Shown: piece after piece, positions 12,331 through 22,480 of the stretch
How the letters are laid out: each line of letters starts with the position of its first letter
Numbering within the stretch: the first letter of the stretch is position 1
Source: Eublepharis macularius
Taxonomy: Eukaryota; Chordata; Lepidosauria; Squamata; Eublepharidae
NCBI RefSeq assembly: GCF_028583425.1
Contig: NC_072796.1
Span: 88,253,964 to 88,317,963 of the forward strand
Direction: 5' to 3'
DNA: 64,000 nucleotides
Position numbers and translations under genes: made by a program
The notes under the pieces: model-generated
Databases searched by the model: none
What the model saw: the letters and a program-made list of their open reading frames with translations, nothing else
Told to the model about the DNA's origin: nothing

Positions 12331-13109
12331 AGTCTTGTTGGTAAGTCTTTTTCATTGTCCCTTATAAATCGCTCCATCTCTCGCTCAGATCTGATGCGCT
12401 TTTTGGCCCCTCCAAACTCAAAGGACACACCTTCTGGTAACTCCCATCTGTACCTAATTTTCATGTCCTTCAAGATCTGAATTAGCACTTTGTATTTTTT
12501 CCGATCTGATAACACTGACCTGGGTAATTCCTTCATTATGATAATCGTCTTGCCATCAATCTCCAATGGATCTTGAAACTGTTTTGTCACAATCTTCTCG
12601 TTCATATTTCGTGTCGTAAACTGCACAATCACGTCTCTTGGTAATTTCCTCTGGGTTGCAATTCTCAAATTCACACGATATGCCACATGTAGGATAGCCA
12701 CAACTTCCTCCTCCTCCTTCCCCAGGTATTCAGCTAACACCTCAGTCATCTGTTCTTGCGCTGACTTTCCTTCCACTTCTGGCAAGCCACGAAAACGTAA
12801 CTGCTTCTCCATGTGTTTAGTTTCTGCAACTGACATTCTCCCCCTCATCAGTCTCATCTCTGTTTGTTGCGTGTCTGCTAAGTTCTCCATCGCGTCTTCT
12901 ACTGTTTTAACTCTCTGCTGCGTTCCTTGTAGTTCACTTTGTATTGTTTCCATACCTTTTTTCACTTCTGACAGCTCCGATTTTACTGTCTGTGTAACCT
13001 CTTTAACCTCTTTAATCAGCTCCAATTTCGTGTCCTTAAGTTCTTTAATCACATCTAAAAGTTTTTTATCCAGGTTTTCTATTGCCGATTGCCACTCTTT
13101 TTTTGACAT
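12327..13109 (-). CDS. L1 ORF1 protein (RNA-binding chaperone)
   Basis: An open 260-codon frame. L1 ORF1p is a trimeric nucleic-acid-binding protein that coats L1 RNA and is needed for target-primed reverse transcription. Here residues about 15-95 form a heptad-rich, K/E-rich coiled coil (ELKDTKLELIKEVKE and similar). A region containing KQLRFRGLPE (about 102-111) resembles the start of the RRM, followed by the C-terminal domain with YRVNLR and basic patches up to the end. The length is slightly shorter than the roughly 338 residues of human ORF1p, mostly from a short N-terminus. The stop codon overlaps the ORF2 start as ATGA. No internal stop is present, so this protein could still be made. 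Confidence 0.9.
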   Translation of the reverse strand: MSKKEWQSAIENLDKKLLDVIKELKDTKLELIKEVKEVTQTVKSELSEVKKGMETIQSELQGTQQRVKTVEDAMENLADTQQTEMRLMRGRMSVAETKHMEKQLRFRGLPEVEGKSAQEQMTEVLAEYLGKEEEEVVAILHVAYRVNLRIATQRKLPRDVIVQFTTRNMNEKIVTKQFQDPLEIDGKTIIIMKELPRSVLSDRKKYKVLIQILKDMKIRYRWELPEGVSFEFGGAKKRIRSEREMERFIRDNEKDLPTRL

Positions 13110-14020
13110 CGTGGGGCTTGCTTTGGCTCGCTCCCACGAGTCCGCTCTCTTCCTTAACTCCGTGGCGTAAAATTTAATGTCCTTTTATTTCAAATGTCCC
13201 GGTCTTCTTGCAAAAATTAAATTTTAAAGAGTCCAAAATGTCGGGCGTCTTTTCTCTATGGTTTCTCTATGATTTTGCAATCCAAGATGGCCTACTTCCT
13301 TTTCCGCTGAGGCCGCGACCCTTCCCCTTTCAAAAATGGCGATTCCCTTCTTCCTGCCCTCCAGCAAGGGCCGCTTCTCTCCAGCAACTCTATTGTTGTT
13401 ACGCACTTCCTGTCTCCCATCTTCCCACAGTAGGTCTCGCGATGGTGTCTTTTTCTCACAGCTCCATAACCGCAAGTATTCAAAACAATAGTCCAATTCC
13501 TTTAATAACTTCTTTAAACTGAGTCTCTTTTCAAATACAACTCTTGCCGAGTCTTCCCCTCTTTATCGTTAGCCTGTTGCAGTTTGAAAATCTACTTTTA
13601 TTCCTCTCTGCTTTAATCAATCTGTCCCGTAACAGAAGATAGTGATCTTTACCTTCTCATTCACTTTTCTCGGGTTGTAATCGCTGTTTCGATTTTAACT
13701 TCTCCTCTCCGTTTCTTCCCCCGATCGAAGCTTGGGTATGTAGGTCTTATGCCAGCCGAATTGGCCCCAGAACTGCCGCAGAGATTGTAGCCGACCTGTC
13801 GCAGGGTGGGACCTCAAGGATCGGGAGGGGACCCGTTGTGTAGAGCCCCCCCTCGTCCGAGATCTAACACACCCTAGGGTCTTGAGCGTTCTTTGCCTGC
13901 TCTCCGCCTGAGAGCAGTCGGCCGCGGGCTATTTTTTCCCCCGCCGGCCACTTAAAACGGCAGTCCGGTCAGCTCCACAAATGGAGCTGCGTCAGACCTC
14001 CATGAATCCCAAACCGGAAG
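13110..14020 (-). promoter_or_regulatory. L1 5' UTR with probable internal promoter
   Basis: The 911 bp between the 5' end of the element (set by the target duplication) and the ORF1 start. The distal part (about 13730-14010) is markedly GC- and CpG-rich compared with the rest of the element, as in L1 5' UTRs that carry an internal pol II promoter. No ORF is supported here. Promoter activity is inferred from position and composition only. Confidence 0.6.
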
Positions 14021-14210
14021 TCCTGGGTGGACTCAATCTGAAAAGCTTAGCAGTCAGCCCTGATTAGTACTTGGGATGGGAGGCCACCAAGGGAGTCTGC
14101 GGTCATTTGGCAAAGGCAGGCAATAGCAAACCACATTTGTTTGTCTCTTGCCTTGAAAACCCCATGGTGGGGGGGGGGCGTCACCTAAGTCAGCTGTGAC
14201 TTGACAGCAG
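14021..14210 (+). mobile_element. 5S-rRNA-derived SINE, split by the L1 insertion
   Basis: The block 14033-14075 matches the 5S rRNA internal promoter region (a gaaaagcttagcag then ttagtacttgggatggga). It continues with 'ggcaggcaatagcaaacca' and 'cttgaaaaccccatgg', the body shared with the SINE at 54362-54530. The 5' portion lies on the other side of the L1, at about 7830-7854, so the L1 landed within the 5S-related head. This resembles the 5S-Sauria type of squamate SINE (name recalled, not verified by search). Confidence 0.8.
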
Positions 14211-14449
14211 GCACACACACCTAACATAGTGCTCCAATATTACCAAGGGTTATAGAATCTGAATCACAATGCAGCCTTGTTTAAATGACTTTGAAGACAC
14301 TTGTTCGACATGACTTCATTTGAAAAACTGATCATTATCAGTGATTTTATATTCAAGCATACTGAAGTCTCAGTGACTGCAATCACAGACAATTAAGCAC
14401 TAAATGTAACACTAATTACATCAGGTCCCAAAAGAATGGTGTACTTTTG

Positions 14450-14612
14450 AGACCTGTTTATTTATTTGTATTTATGTGTTTGCATTTTGTTGAATATTTT
14501 TTTGTTTCTTATATATGCATTTTAAAGTTTATTTTAATGCTTTGACTGTTCACCACCTTGGGACCATGAACTAAGTGGAAAGGTGGCATAAAAATGTTTA
14601 AATAAATAAGTT
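14450..14612 (+). mobile_element. L2-like LINE 3' end fragment
   Basis: The sequence ends 'ttcaccaccttgggacc...aaaggtggcataaaaatg' followed by (aaat)n, the characteristic terminal module of L2/CR1-group LINEs in reptiles (tail words 'ccttgg', 'ataaa' and a short A-rich microsatellite). No coding region remains. Confidence 0.5.
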
Positions 14613-15089
14613 AATAATATTCCTCCCTCGTCAGTGTAGTTAGTAAAGGATTTTCTTTCAGCCGTAGTCTAGAAAACTTTTCTGGTTTACTTAGTTGGCT
14701 TTGACTGTGTGCTTTCAGTTCAAGTGATATTAATCTTCTATTATGCTTTCATCACTTAACATTGTCTCACAGATTCCACAGTCCTTTCCTTATAATGCAT
14801 TCTACCTTAAGTAACCAGTTCAGGAATGTTTGATTATGAATAAAAGACTCTTGATTCTCAGAAGTAACAAAGCTCACAAAAATAAGTTCACTTCCTTCTT
14901 CTGTTGGGGAAAAGGATTTAAAAATCACTCAAATGATTCTATTACAGATTGCTTCACAAAGTAAAAACAACATGATGAAAGATACAACTTGATACAATAA
15001 CTTAACATGCACCTTTTACAGCTAATTTATGTATAGTTGTAATGTAGGGCAGTAATTTAAAAAATGAACTTTGAATCTGGGTAGATGGA

Positions 15090-15350
15090 CCACCTTCTTC
15101 TGTGTTTCCAGTTAAAATCTTCATTTCAGCCCCATCGTCTGTGCTCCTGCCTGCAGAAGAGAAGCAAGTGCTGTACAGAGAGAGGGTTTACCCAGTGGTA
15201 GTGCCTTATCTGTATAATGCCCTGCCCTATAGAGGTCAGTTAGCGCCTATTCTTTTAGCACTTCAGCACCAGGCTAAAAAAATTCTGTTATGTTATTATG
15301 ATCTTGGCCTTTTTCTTCTTGTTGATGGTTTTATGGCTTGCTTTTAAATT
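15090..15350 (+). mobile_element. L2-like LINE fragment
   Basis: Contains 'gtatgccttatctgtataatgccctgcc' (described by position, 15200-15228) and 'gttgatggttttatgg', the RT C-terminal/3' UTR vocabulary seen also at 33715-34135 and 35225-35600. Strongly decayed. The 81-codon frame over it is not a host gene. Confidence 0.4.
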
Positions 15351-16440
15351 TATGATTTTTAACCATAAGTAGACTGATACAGGTCCTGCACGCCTAAGTG
15401 CCAAATCTCAAAAGACCCCCTAGGTTCTCTTTTCCCATCCAGGAATATGCCTAAGATTGTTGGACATCCTTCTTTCCATATTTTGGCAATTGTCTTGAAG
15501 ACATCATTACCTGACTTTGTTTTTCAGCATGAGCTGTCACCAAGGCACCTACAGTATATTAGCTTTATTTCATCTCCCCAGTAATTTTTCTGCGTTTTCC
15601 CTGCCTGTTGATATTTGTATTATGTTTTAACTGCTGGAGGGCTTGAGTGGTGTACCTTCACACAGTATCAATCTAAGAACTACTGCTTAAGCACCTTACC
15701 CAAGAATGGTTTGTGAGAGACTGACTGGAAGCTGTTAAGGTTTCTTTAGGATTGTAACCAAACTGCCTCCAGGGCCATGATCACCACTCCATACATTAAT
15801 AACTTCTTCAGTATCTCTATGATTCAACAAGTAAATCCCCTTCTGGATGATCTAAGTAACCAGCAAGGATATGGCTTTAGCATGCAAGTGGTCGATCTCA
15901 TTTCACCAAGTAGTTTGTCCATGTTTTCAGGAAGAACACCTGAAAAGTTTTGAAAAGGACAACACCAGTGATTCCACTGAGCCTAGACGGCTGCTGGCTC
16001 CTGTTGCAACACAGTGTTACCCTTTCCGTTTCCATTTGGGAATGTGTGGTGTGAGTCAAAGTAGTCCAAAGCTCTTTTTGGAGTGCAGTTGGCATGCAGC
16101 TGCCCCAGTTCCTTATTCAGAGCATCTTATATTAATCACTCTGGCTTCCTGAGGCCCCAAATAGAAGATCTTAGTGCTAGAACAAGTGTTTAGACTGGGG
16201 ACCGATGTCTGTACCCTTCCAGGGCACAGTCTCATGGGAGTATATGATGTGGGGTGGTCCAAAGCTTATCTTTGGGTTCAGCTACCCCAAGTTTCTTAAT
16301 CTGCATTTCTCCTGGAGTACCCCACTTTTGAACAGTCAGCACAAAAATTAGGTTTTGGACCATATGTTCCCTTATAGGGCAGAGTCCCCTGAATGTGGTG
16401 ATATGTGATTTGTGATAATTAAAAAAAATATTTTGCAGTA
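15351..16440. other. Intergenic DNA, nothing recognised
   Basis: Moderately AT-rich unique-looking sequence between an L2-like fragment and the solo LTR. A 93-codon frame (15871-16152) has no splice-site support or familiar motif, and I do not regard it as a gene. Confidence 0.4.
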
Positions 16441-16445
16441 TAGTG

Positions 16446-17538
16446 TGTCAGGGCTTGCCGCAGCTGCCGCTGGGCGTGGCACTGGGCAGTCTGCCCCTGA
16501 CGTCACAGGGGGGCCAGGGATTCTGCAGGACCCTGCTCTGTGGAAGGAGGGGCGGTATACCTCACCCAGACTCCCTCTCAGTCCACTCGCTGGCCTGCTC
16601 AACCTGGTCTGCTTACCCCCTGCCTCTTCCACCATCTCTTCCTCCCAAGACTCTCCTTCAAACCTCCACTCTCCTGCTTGCCTTTTCCTTGGCTTCTCTC
16701 CACTCCCACTCTGCTCCATCACTCCTACTCAAACCCACCACCGCAGAGCTCTTCCCAGCCACCCTTTATAGGGTTTCCTTTCTCCACCCCACCCTCCTTC
16801 CAGGCTTGTTCCCTCTCCTGACTGGGCCCAGCTGTGCATTCCTCCAGGTGTTTCCCTCCAACCACTAATCCCTCCTGGGCTCTTTTGCCTTGCTTGCAGG
16901 GTGGGGTTGAGTGCGAGCCATCCCCAGCTGAGGGCTCCTTGGCCTTGCTCATGAGGAGCTGCCCCAGCCAGCCTCTGTGCTATTGGGCTTGCCTGGCCTT
17001 GCTCACGAGGAGCTGCCCCAGCCAGCCTCTGAGCTACTGAGCTTGCCTGGCCCTGCTCACGAGGAGCTGCCTTAGCCAGCTTCTGCGCTGCCTGCTCAGC
17101 AATGCTGGGCGGGGTTACCCATCTCCTCCCCCAGAATGCTTGTGGCAGCCCCCCCTGGAGAGGCTTGGCTTCTAGCAACTCCTGAGCCAGGCTGCTGTCT
17201 TCTAGCCATGGTGTGGCTCTGGGCTGCAGCAGCGGCGTCCTCTCCCTGCCAGGTAAGGGCTCTGCTTGGGCTGCTGCTGCTGCTGGACCCACCTTCCCCC
17301 TGCTGTGGCCCTTTCCCTCCAGCCTGCTTAGCCCCCTCTCTTCCCCCTGGAAGGTGGGGCTGGCTGGTCTCTCCTTGCCCCCTCCACCCCTCTGAGGTCC
17401 TGGCCTTTTGCCCCATCCCCATGGAGTAGGTAGGTTCTGGCCCTGGTTGCCGGCTTGGGGCGTGGAGTTGCTGCCACCCTTTTGTCCCCTGCTGTTCCCT
17501 CTTGTCAAGTCTGGGGGCTGGGGCTCAGACCCCGGACA
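16446..17538. mobile_element. Probable solo LTR of an endogenous retrovirus
   Basis: The 1,093-bp block begins TGTCAGGGC and ends CCCCGGACA, the TGT...ACA ends of retroviral LTRs. It is flanked by a perfect 5-bp duplication, tagtg, at 16441-16445 and 17539-17543. It is far more GC-rich than its surroundings, with sharp edges at exactly those coordinates. A TATA-like 'ctttataggg' lies near 16763, favouring the + orientation. No internal viral genes or second LTR are present, so this is a recombined remnant. GC-rich overlapping frames inside it (up to 283 codons) are shadows. What argues for caution is that no polyadenylation signal was seen. Confidence 0.65.
16936..17097. repeat. 54-bp tandem repeat, three copies, inside the LTR
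   Basis: The phrase 'ggccttgctcacgaggagct' begins at 16941, 16995 and 17049 (one or two differences each), giving an exact 54-bp period. Each unit continues 'gccccagccagcctctg'. Tandem duplications of U3 segments are common in retroviral LTRs and can hold enhancer sites. That function is inference. Confidence 0.85.
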
Positions 17539-17543
17539 TAGTG

Positions 17544-18980
17544 TTAATATCATCATCAATATTTGTGGTTGGATTTGCAAATAAAGAACTAGGAACTGTG
17601 AACAAGGAACTAGGAACCAACTTCAGCCTCTTTCCTATCTATCACACGTTGGATGGCAACACTTCTTTTCCTACAGAAGTCATCTCAACTCCCAAATACA
17701 TAACACCCCAAAACCATAGTTTTAAAAATGCACTGGCTTAATAAGAATAAACAAATGGAAATCAATAATAATTCACTGTAGTGGAACTCAGAAACCAGAT
17801 GACTCCAGCAGTGCATCTATCTGCTTATCAACTCTACAGCAAGAGGCAGAAGGACTGTAATCATATTCTTTTCAAATGTATTTTGCTATCATGACATGAG
17901 TACTCTAACAGCAGATTATTGTTATTTTGCCCACTGGTGCCAAGAACTTGTAAAGGCTTTGTCAGTTCTGTTGCACAGGATTTCTAAGATGTCTTAAAGC
18001 GGCAAATTATTCACGCCACCAGGATAGAAGGACCAAGTCATTTGTATTTTTGTTGCCAGAGACTTGTCTCAATTCAAGTTTATGTTGCTTGGCAATTTTA
18101 TCATTAGCCAGCTCCTCCTGAGTCCACCTGCACCTCTCTCTACATTCTCCTTCTGGCTAGAAGGGCCTGGAACCTGGACAGTATCATCAGTTCTCTGGGG
18201 CCTGAAGAGCTTATTAGGGCACCCCTATTTCTGTAACTCCTTATGTTTTTTCTGGGCATTAGATTTTAATTATTGTAAGCTACTTTGGGATTCTTGATGG
18301 CTGAAAAGTGGAATATAAATATAAAACAATACATGAATTGGTAAGAGATTCTAAGACTATGAGTCAACAACATAAAGGCAAAAGGCAGATACTGTTTTTT
18401 TTAACCAAGGTGTGTTCCAAAGCTTTCCAGAACTGAACAATCAGTGTCTTTGTTAATAATGGAAGTTTGCCAAGTGTTTTTACATAAGAAAACCAGCCAA
18501 AGAGACCAGATACTTGCTTATTCTTTGAGCCATTCTATCTTTATGATGTAATAGGAATGTGAAATCTATTTGTATGCATTTCATTTTGTCTTTCCTGCAA
18601 GTTTATACATGGTATTTCACAACTTTACTTTCAATACCAAGCTACTAGTGCAAGTGTACAAGCCACTGTGTGATTCACACTTGCAATGGTACTAAATATT
18701 ACTCTTTTAATTAGATTCCACAGAAGATTTTTTTAAAATTTCAAGCTTCCTGGAACATATAACTTTACAGGTGGATGTGTTATTATTCATAGTTAACCAT
18801 TTCTGAGTTTTTTAAACCCAGAAACAGGTGGCTGGAGCATCCTTAAAATGTAGCATCTGCAGTATTCCTTTATGCCCTCCCATTAATAGAATATGGGAGA
18901 TATTCCCAACATGAAGCACAAATGTAGATAAATTACCTCAAGAATAATGGTAATATGCAGAGGAAACACAAAGTCATTAA
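17544..18980. other. Intergenic DNA with an L2-like tail at about 18120-18330
   Basis: The 18120-18330 section ends 'ttgtaagctactttgggattc...gaatataaatataaaacaa', the terminal module of L2-like LINEs on the + strand. The remaining sequence shows no gene or clear repeat. Confidence 0.4.
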
Positions 18981-18994
18981 TAACATAAGATGTA

Positions 18995-19213
18995 AAGTAG
19001 CAAAGAGTCCAGTAGCACCTTTAAGACTAACCAACTTTATTGTAGCATAAGCTTTCGAGATCCACAGCTCTCTTCATCAGATGCATCAATGCATCTGACA
19101 AAGAAAGCTGTGGCTCTCAAAAGCTTATGCTACAGTAAAGTTGGTTTGTCTTAAAGGTGCTACTGGACTCTTTGCTATTTTGCTACTATAGACTAACATG
19201 GCTAACTCCTCTG
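18995..19213 (-). mobile_element. Short fold-back retroposon with 13-bp target duplication
   Basis: An inverted repeat of about 85-90 bp per arm pivots at 19085-19093 (gatgcatcaatgcatc). Arms begin agagtccagtagcaccttt and contain 'cataagctttcgaga'. A perfect direct duplication, aacataagatgta, flanks it at 18982-18994 and 19214-19226. One side carries an extra non-palindromic 'head', read on the minus strand as 'tcagaggagttagccatgtt'. Variable-length duplications of this size are typical of LINE-mediated insertion rather than of a DNA transposon. It is a short relative of the 1.08-kb palindrome at 25019-26096. Confidence 0.85.
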
Positions 19214-19949
19214 AACATAAGATGTAGGCATTAACCCTTAATGAGATTTATATAAGCAATGGGCAAAGTGCATAACTGCTCAAGATATACATGCATAGCT
19301 AGAGTGCATTTGCATTTTCAAATCAGACGGGGAAATATAGTTTTAAGAAAACTTACTAGAGTGATGGAATCAGCAAAAAAGGTTCAAATGTACAATGGAT
19401 ATACATTCCCCAATCTCTCAGAAGTTCAATACTCAAACCTCTTAATTTGGGAAGGTTCTAGGTTTACTGGCCTTGATCCAACCCCTGTCCTTCTACTTCA
19501 CTGAACAAATTTTGAAGTTTTACACTAGTCCATCCTCCAAGGAGCCTTCGTCCTCCCCCTTGTGGCTCTTCCATTGGAAGATAGCTCCTCGGAGGATGGT
19601 TGGATCCACCCCATTATCACAGTATTTCATCTCATTTTTTTTGTTTTCCATATACTAGTATGTGAATTCTCATCTAACGATCTGTTCCAAATCTCTTCAA
19701 GCACATTGACCAGCAATTTACCCATGCCCTTTTCCTTCCCCTTCCCCCCAAGCCTGCATTTAACACCTTTTGTACACACTCTATTATCTGTTAAATTGTG
19801 GGCATAAGCTGATCTGACTTCTTCCTTAATGTATGTTTGTCTGTAACCTAGAAGGAAACAAAATACAAAGTTTTCTTTGAACAAAAACTGGAATCTTTGG
19901 AAATTTTGGCTACCATAATCAACAACATGCTTTATTAATTTCTCCTTGG

Positions 19950-20115
19950 GATATTTATTTACTTCATTTATTTATTTCACCTTTCTCTCCAATGGAAATC
20001 CAAAACAGCTTACATCATTTTCCTCTTTTTAATCCACACAACAGCCCTGTGAGGTAGATTATGCTGAGAGTGGACCAAGGTCTCCCAGCAAACTTCTATG
20101 GCAGAGTAGGGAACT
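19950..20115 (-). mobile_element. MIR-like SINE fragment
   Basis: The + strand shows 'tttatttcacctttctctcc', then 'cagccctgtgaggtag' and 'ggcagagtaggga', the reverse of a CORE/MIR-like SINE body as at 281-467. It is truncated before the tRNA-like B box. Confidence 0.5.
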
Positions 20116-20399
20116 TCTAACTCTCCTTTCCATTAAACCTATCGATTAATAATTCTCTATCCATTTATAGTGAGATCTATGTATGTGGACTGATTTAAAT
20201 CAAGATGCTTTAAATCAAGAGTTTGCGTTATCAAGAGAAAGGCCAATTTAAATAAAATTCCCTGCTGTTCCTTCTTTATATTTCTTATGCAGTGGTGGCG
20301 ATATGACCTTGGATACATATTAATGTACAACTAAAATGAACATTTTCATTATCCAGAAGAGCATATATCAGGGTGTAAATAAAACAAAACTCTGCTTAT

Positions 20400-20740
20400 C
20401 AGGGAGGAGTCTGTAGAATGGGGATAAACGTCCCAATTCTAAAATAACATCCCTGAACACAGCATTGGTAGTTTCCCCCCAATTGGCCCTGTCTCAGATA
20501 GAAGAAAACAAAACTCCAACCTTATCAGACACTACCTGAGAGTCAGCTTGAGGAAAGCTATAAAAGTAAGAAGTTAGCTGAGACAAACCAGTCTGTGCAC
20601 TGGTATAGACTCAAGCTAAGGATGATCAAAGGAACACCACACAGTTACAGAGAATATTTTGTTGACTATAAATGTGCATTTAAAAGTTATATTTTGGAAA
20701 GTCTGTAAAAATATATATAAAAAACAATAAAGATCTAACT
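20400..20740 (+). promoter_or_regulatory. TATA box and polyadenylation-signal pair, possible LTR-like remnant
   Basis: A canonical TATAAAA at 20559-20565 is followed 161 bp downstream by AATAAA at 20726-20731 and then a TTAACA end at 20745-20750. That spacing resembles the U3-R layout of an LTR, and the block could start at TGTAGAATGG near 20411. No matching target duplication was found, so it could equally be chance in AT-rich DNA. Confidence 0.25.
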
Positions 20741-21299
20741 GAAGTTAACACTATACATACCTGTTAGAGCGTCTTGCTTTTCTAAGCCACAATAGTAACT
20801 TGTAGGGATAACAGCATTCTTAGTCAGCATCAGAGTTTCTAAATCCAAGACATCGAGTCAAAGATACAATCCAAAGGTGAAAAGGTACCCATAACTGAGA
20901 AAGGCAGGGTATAAATGATGTAAATAAATAAACTAAATTACATGTTACACTTTGTAATACTTTTTGTTCAGAATCTACTGCCAGTCACCCATATATGTTA
21001 AATAATTTTAAGGGCAATGATTCTATTTACAGGTCATGTTCATTCACCCTTAACAAGGCTTTTTCTTCTACATTTTAAAACAATTTAAAGACTACAAACT
21101 TTGTGATTTCATCATTTGCTCACCCCCTCCCACTTTACAGACACCTAACAAGGGATCCTCACACCATGAGTATAATCTGAGGCAGAGTTGAACATGCTTA
21201 GGTTCCTTGAAATAAAGGTGCTAGACTTTGAACCAGAATCCAGTTGCATTGGTCAGCTGACAAGTGCACTTCATTAATGGACTATTGAACCCAGCGAGC

Positions 21300-22480
21300 C
21301 CGTGCCCTTTGCCGTCCAGCAAGTAGGAACAAGGAAGACAGATCGGTGCTATTTAACGTGGAACGAAACCTAGATAAACAAAGCCCTTTCTCTCTTTCCT
21401 CCTCTTCTCTCTCTCCCTTTGTGTGTTCGTGGGTGGATGCTCTAGACAGTTGCAAGTTTAATTCTCTTGGGAGCGCCTTCTCCGTTCGGTCCCCTCTGCA
21501 AAATCATCACCCTTTTAACTCTCAATGCAAGACCTGGATCGAAGGCCCCCCCCCCCCACGCGCCCACCCCTGCCTTCCCGAATAACTATGCAAATTTCCC
21601 ACGACCAGGAAGTGAGCAGCAAACGCTCAGCCAGGGGCGAGCCGGGCAACTCGTTTAAGTTCCTCTCTGCACAGGAGTGGGGCTAGCCGCGCTAAGAATG
21701 AAAGTTTCGAGGTCGTCTTCTCTGGGTTTTCGAGTCCACTGGCAAGAATCCTGAGCTGCCTGAATTTGAGCGACGCACCTACCGGCTGTGGCTTCGCTCC
21801 CACCCCTGTGGGCTGAAGCAACGGTGGGATTAGTTGAACGGCCCCAAATCTTCACGTTCAGGAAAGTAAGTTTCCCCCCCTCTCTACTCTTGTTGCGCGA
21901 TTCTGACGTTTCTTAGCTGTTCAGCTAGCTGTGAAAATGGATTTCAGGGACGAAGACTGAATGGAATAAAAACTGCCCAAACTTACAAGTTCTTTGCTGC
22001 TGACAGAAGTGGCAACTAGTCTGCGGCGGCGAAGCAAAAGGGCTATGCGCCTTTTCGCTGAGAGTTGTCTCCGTGTGATAGGTTTCCTATGCTAGCCAAG
22101 CTTGTGAGATGCTTTAGGACAGTCAAGGGGCTTTTGTTCTTGGAGGGAGAGAGGAGCACCTGCGCGCCGCCCTCAAGCCGTTCGTTTCAGCGGTCTCGTT
22201 AGTTTAATTAAACCCAAACGTAGCCTGTGAGGTGAATGTGCACAAAAGACCTCGTAGATGCCCATTGGGGGATGGGAGTGGCCGGCTGTGGTCATCTAGA
22301 TTTACCTCAGGACTGGTGAGGGTGGGTGGAACTGTGGGAGACGCGGATTCCGTCTGGCTCAGCGCTGTGTCGAGGCTGGCCTCGGGCAAGTTGCCTTCTC
22401 TCAGAAGTTTTAGGCGCGTAATCAGATAAGCAGCTTGTACAATTTGGTTGTACAACTGGGAGCGCGACTCATAGTAGAGG
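21300..22480 (+). promoter_or_regulatory. LYN: LYN promoter region (CpG-rich)
   Basis: This is the only long stretch of this part of the window that combines raised GC, many CpGs, E-box/GC-box-like words and a good splice donor ahead of the LYN coding exons. A perfect octamer, ATGCAAAT, is at 21588-21595. An ETS-type AGGAAGTG follows at 21607-21614, about 250 bp before the inferred exon 1 donor. No TATA box is obvious. Octamer and ETS/PU.1 sites suit a gene expressed in B and myeloid cells. Exact start sites cannot be read from sequence alone. Confidence 0.65.
21660..21865 (+). other. LYN: Inferred LYN non-coding exon 1 (5' UTR)
   Basis: A strong donor, AAA|GTAAGT, lies at 21865/21866 within the CpG-rich region and in the right orientation for splicing to the acceptor at 42948-42949. 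Mammalian LYN also has a non-coding first exon separated from the ATG exon by a long intron. The 5' limit given is a guess placed downstream of the octamer/ETS pair. Only the 3' end is supported by sequence. Confidence 0.45.

Larger units (their letters stand above)
7855..14020 (-). mobile_element. Full-length LINE-1 (L1) retrotransposon
   Basis: This 6.17-kb insertion is flanked by a perfect 17-bp target-site duplication, tcctgggtggactcaat, at 7838-7854 and 14021-14037. On the minus strand it has a 5' UTR (14020-13110), ORF1 (13109-12327), ORF2 (12330-8577, in three frames), an AT-rich 3' UTR with a G-rich polypurine tract (C-run on + at about 7955-7966), and a poly-A tail (T-run 7856-7868). 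Gene order, APE-type endonuclease, RT and the C-terminal zinc-knuckle-like motif identify L1. ORF1 and the long RT frame are open, suggesting a fairly recent insertion, but ORF2 frameshifts mean this copy is not autonomous. Confidence 0.96.

Noticed and set aside
16372..17580. Several long GC-rich frames, including 283 codons on the minus strand
   Set aside because: They fall within the solo LTR, in both strands at once, with low-complexity Pro/Gly/Arg composition and no splice or domain support.
1..21300. The upstream neighbour TGS1, expected from mammalian gene order
   Set aside because: No exon with recognisable TGS1 sequence was found by reading, so it is not annotated.
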